From: Caldilineaceae bacterium
Lineage (GTDB): Bacteria > Chloroflexota > Anaerolineae > Caldilineales > Caldilineaceae
DNA length: 38,292 bases
Direction of reading: 5' to 3'
Assembly (NCBI GenBank): GCA_022824685.1
Contig: JAJDZJ010000222.1
Location: forward strand, 1 to 38,292
Shown: piece by piece, positions 36,065 to 38,292 of the stretch
Numbering within the stretch: position 1 is the first letter of the stretch
Layout: the number at the start of each line of letters is the position of its first letter
Made by a program: the position numbers and the translations under genes
The notes under the pieces: model-generated
What the model was told of the DNA's origin: nothing
Seen by the model: the letters and a program-made list of their open reading frames with translations, nothing else
The model's database searches: none

Positions 36065-36614
36065 GGATGGAATTCTCTTTTGGGCACAAGCCCCTTCCCT
36101 CCCCACCCGGGCGCGTGTTGACCATTACATGAGAGCCTGAACCTGCGAATCCAACTGAATGTCGAACCTTGCAACGCCCTGCGTCGCCTAATCCTATCCC
36201 GCTTGCCAGAGCCGCCCTCCACCATTTTCGCATAGGCAAAGCCAGTACACAGACGACGTGGAAGCCGCTCCGCGCCAGTCAATGCAGGATTCAGCATACT
36301 TTCTTGCCCCGTTTCGCGTCAAACCCGTAAGCGTCACGAGCGCAGTCCAGACCCGGGGATGTCAGGCGCGGCTGGCTGCAGTCTCCACGATAGCTCCCCT
36401 GAGGTAGCAAGAAATGAATCTCCTTCCTCCCTGGCCTCCAGATGCCCGCCCCGCGGCGCCTCCCCGCCCGCCACTGACCACTGACCACTGACCACTGCAT
36501 TTCAGGTTGACGGCGCGGGCCCGCCATGTTAGTCTTCGTGTATTCTCCTGCCCGTTTCCCCCCGCCGCGTCCCCGTCCAAAAGCGCAGAAATGGGGACTA
36601 TCGAGGTCCCGTAC
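36065..36614. other. Divergent intergenic region, 550 bp
   Basis: No gene is supported here. It should hold promoters for the SLC13 gene (minus) and the sialidase-like gene (plus), though no consensus boxes stand out. It contains the heptanucleotide tandem repeat at 36471-36497. Open frames across it are Arg-rich and have no ribosome sites. Confidence 0.45.
36471..36497. repeat. Heptanucleotide tandem repeat (CCACTGA)n
   Basis: Three full copies of CCACTGA plus a fourth lacking the last base lie end to end. A related two-copy CCACTGT occurs near 10576 in another gene-free spacer. This resembles the short tandemly repeated heptamers known from cyanobacterial intergenic DNA. Confidence 0.85.
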
Positions 36615-37685
36615 ATGGCCGAAAAAAGCAACCAGAAGACCGGCGGCAGCCGCTGGCTCGACCCGGTCTGCCAGCCGTTGTCCATCAACGTCCGCTGGCC
36701 CTATGTCAGACTGCCTGACGGCGGGCTCATGGCTGTCTCAGGAAACGCCACCGTCATCAGCTTGGATGACGCGGCCAGCTGGCAGGACCCCCGCCCCATT
36801 TTCGCTGGCAACGGACCCTCCCCTTCACCAGGTCCCGGCATACCCAACAACCGCGGCCAACTTCTGTATACCAGCGACGGCGTCCTCGTCTACGTCTGGA
36901 TAGACGAGCGCGTACTGAACTGGGACGCAGAACAACGCGAACCCGGCACCGACGCCACCGGCGATCTGTGGGCTATCCGCAGCGTCGACGCCGGCGCTAC
37001 CTGGATCGACCGCCAGCGTCTCTTTCGCGGCGTATGCGGCCACCCGCCCATCAATTTCATTGAGACTGCAAACGGCCGCATTGTCGTGACCTGTCAGTGT
37101 TACCTGCGCCGTCCAGGGAGAAACGTCATTCGAGTCTATTCCTCCGGCGACGCCGGCAAATCGTGGCGCGGCAGCAATATCATAGACCTGGGCGGCCACG
37201 GTCACCACGACGGCGCCTTCGAGCCGACCTTTGTCCAGAGGCGCGACGGCACTCTCTGGATGTTGATTCGCACCAACTGGGATCGATTTTGGGAAGCCTT
37301 CTCCCACGATAACGGACTCTCCTGGCGCACGATCCGACCCAGCGCAATCGAAGCCAGCTCCTCGCCCGGCTACCTCCTGCGACTGCGCAGCGGCCGTCTT
37401 CTCCTCGCCTGGAACCGACTCTACCCGGAAGGGACGAACAGCTATCTACGCCGCAGCGGCCAGCTTTCGGAAGACATGGCCAGCTGGCACCGGGAGGAGT
37501 TATCTGTCTCCCTCTCGGAGGATGACGGCCGCCGCTAGTCGACCCCGCGCGTGATCGCACGCGAAAAAGATGCCTGGATCTCATACCCATACGTCTTCGA
37601 GCACGCGCCGGGCCGCCTCTGGATCATGACCGGCCAGGGCGACCTGCAATTGCGCGTAGCCGAGAATGACCTGTTCACAACATGA
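36615..37685 (+). CDS. Sialidase-like BNR-repeat protein, interrupted by an in-frame TAG
   Basis: The frame encodes a six-bladed sialidase-type propeller (exo-alpha-sialidase/BNR_2-like). Asp boxes are visible: degenerate SLDDAASW, then SVDAGATW, SGDAGKSW, SHDNGLSW and SEDDGRR. In the last the tryptophan position is TAG (37536-37538). The same frame continues for 48 clearly protein-like codons (VIAREKDAWISYPYVFEHAP, LWIMTGQGDLQLRVAENDLF) to TGA at 37683. A single TGG-to-TAG change explains this. The intact gene would encode 356 residues; the truncated product has 307 and lacks the last blade, so it is probably inactive unless read through. GAGG lies eight bases before ATG 36615. No signal peptide is seen, suggesting a cytoplasmic enzyme. 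The substrate is unknown. Confidence 0.78.
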
Positions 37686-37808
37686 AACAGGCCAAAACAC
37701 GCGGCGATTCTTATTTCCAAGGGAATTCAGAAACTGCAGAGGAGGGCCCGCCGTCTACTTCGGACGACTTCCTTCGATTGCCGCTTGTGGCGGCCTGATC
37801 CGAATGTG

Positions 37809-37880
37809 AGCGGGCGAACGGACTCGAACCGTCGACATTCAGCTTGGGAAGCTGACGTTCTACCACTGAACTACGCCCGC
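37809..37880 (-). tRNA. tRNA-Gly (anticodon CCC)
   Basis: Read on the minus strand the cloverleaf is complete: acceptor GCGGGCG/CGCCCGC (7 bp), D stem GTTC/GAAC, anticodon stem TCAGC/GCTGA with loop TTCCCAA, and T arm GACGG/CCGTT with loop TTCGAGT. The discriminator is U, normal for bacterial tRNA-Gly. CCA is not encoded. Confidence 0.97.
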
Positions 37881-37931
37881 AATTTGAGCGCTCTTCCAGA
37901 TAAACGCGACTTGGGCGGGTAGAAGAACTCT

Positions 37932-37967
37932 CCCCATAATAGTACAAATTCACCGCAAAACTGTCAA
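37932..37967 (-). promoter_or_regulatory. Sigma70 promoter of the tRNA-Gly gene
   Basis: On the minus strand a perfect TTGACA (37967-37962) and TACTAT (37944-37939) are separated by exactly 17 bases. Transcription would start near 37932, about 50 bases before the tRNA. Confidence 0.8.
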
Positions 37968-37970
37968 GTT

Positions 37971-37993
37971 GGCAAAAGCCAGGGCTATCGCGA
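37971..37993 (+). repeat. Short dispersed repeat, first copy
   Basis: This 23-bp unit (GGCAAAAGCC, then AGGGC and ATCGC) recurs at 38144-38166 in the same orientation, differing by one inserted base and about two substitutions. Its first ten bases form a GGC-AAAA-GCC hairpin. Confidence 0.65.
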
Positions 37994-38130
37994 ACCTTAC
38001 AATACTCGGCCAAGTTCGCTCATTTCACTGGCATCACTCCAGAATTTGGCGCCTTTCAAGCGAGACCAGCCTTGCATATAGCCTCTGTTAGCCCGGTAGT
38101 AGCGGCAAACCCGTTGCTATCACGAAGTTC

Positions 38131-38165
38131 GCAATAGCCCTGTGGCAAAAGCCCAGGGCAATCGC
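38131..38165. repeat. Imperfect hairpin repeat at the right end
   Basis: GCAATAGCCCTG (38131-38142) pairs with CAGGGCAATCGC (38154-38165) at 10 of 12 positions, and GGC/GCC pair inside around an AAAA loop with one bulged base. The right half is the second copy of the 23-bp dispersed repeat (38144-38166). Confidence 0.6.
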
Positions 38166-38173
38166 ATCTAAAT
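38153..38173 (+). repeat. Inverted-repeat end, right copy
   Basis: This is the plus-strand partner of 118-138 (19 of 21 positions identical when one is reversed). It would be the outer end of a short element running off the right edge of the window. Confidence 0.65.
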
Positions 38174-38273
38174 CTGTAGGCCGATTCAGTTGAAATTGTG
38201 GCCAGAAGAAAGCGAGAATAAGTGGAAATCACCCTGCGCTTACTGAATATCGACGGGAAGACGCCGCGGATCA

Positions 38274-38292
38274 GGCCCTCAGTCGGCGAGAT
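38274..38292. repeat. Terminal direct repeat, right copy
   Basis: This stretch is identical to positions 1-19. Confidence 0.9.

Larger units (their letters stand above)
37968..38292. other. Gene-free right end with repeat element
   Basis: No coding frame is supported. The stretch contains two near-identical 23-bp units, a hairpin, an inverted-repeat end and the terminal direct repeat, each listed separately. Confidence 0.6.

Noticed and set aside
36471..36497. CCACTGA repeats as a CRISPR array
   Set aside because: The units are 7 bp with no spacers and no cas genes are present.
1..38292. General reassignment of TAG to a sense codon
   Set aside because: TAG ends several intact genes at the expected place, including one whose stop lies one base from a coupled start.
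1..38292. Phage or plasmid genome with terminal repeats
   Set aside because: No replication, packaging, structural or partition genes are seen; content is chromosomal metabolism plus a tRNA.

Overview
The window looks like chromosomal DNA of a GC-rich, heterotrophic Chloroflexota bacterium of the Caldilineaceae/Anaerolineae type, probably a metagenome-assembled contig. This is inferred from gene style: lipoprotein substrate-binding proteins with an SACGAPA-type start and acidic Ala/Glu linkers, many Gfo/Idh/MocA oxidoreductases, SMP-30 lactonases and PhyH dioxygenases, and sugar and peptide ABC cassettes. No rRNA or taxonomic marker is present, so the placement is not proven. The first 19 bases recur exactly as the last 19, and imperfect 21-bp inverted repeats lie just inside each end. 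The contig is therefore either circular or cut inside two copies of one short repeat element.

Layout. 371-2746 (+): small MscS-type channel, DinB-fold protein and a tagatose/psicose-3-epimerase-like TIM barrel, closed by a terminator. 2871-10191 (-): a carbohydrate ABC cassette with two Gfo/Idh dehydrogenases, a lipoprotein binding protein, a MalF-type permease fused to an N-terminal seven-bladed beta-propeller, and MalG. 10192-10991: gene-free, repeat-rich spacer. 10992-18410 (-): PhyH dioxygenase and a Dpp/Opp-type peptide ABC operon (lipoprotein, small membrane protein, two ATPases, DppC, DppB), with a good sigma70 promoter; dppB carries an in-frame TAG. 18778-21045 (+): MaeB malic enzyme. 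21088-22792 (-): ABM-like protein and SMP-30 lactonase.

22841-27149 (-) is an AT-richer defence-like island: an antitoxin-like small protein, a membrane-anchored coiled-coil protein, a beta-class DNA methyltransferase fused to a PD-(D/E)XK-like nuclease domain, an AAA ATPase and a DUF4276/AbiLii-like TOPRIM protein. Two of the three joints in the four main genes are 4-nt overlaps. This is the strongest candidate for an undescribed system.

27348-36064: orphan E1-beta subunit and Nudix hydrolase with zinc ribbon (+), YjhG/YagF-type xylonate dehydratase (-), methyltransferase and uronate-dehydrogenase-like reductase (+), small helical protein, second SMP-30 lactonase and SLC13-type permease (-). 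The dehydrogenase, lactonase, sugar-acid dehydratase, epimerase and transporter genes together suggest import and oxidative breakdown of pentoses or uronates. 36615-37685 (+) is a sialidase-like BNR protein whose last Asp-box tryptophan codon has become TAG. 37809-37880 (-) is tRNA-Gly(CCC) with a near-consensus promoter, followed by repeats to the end.
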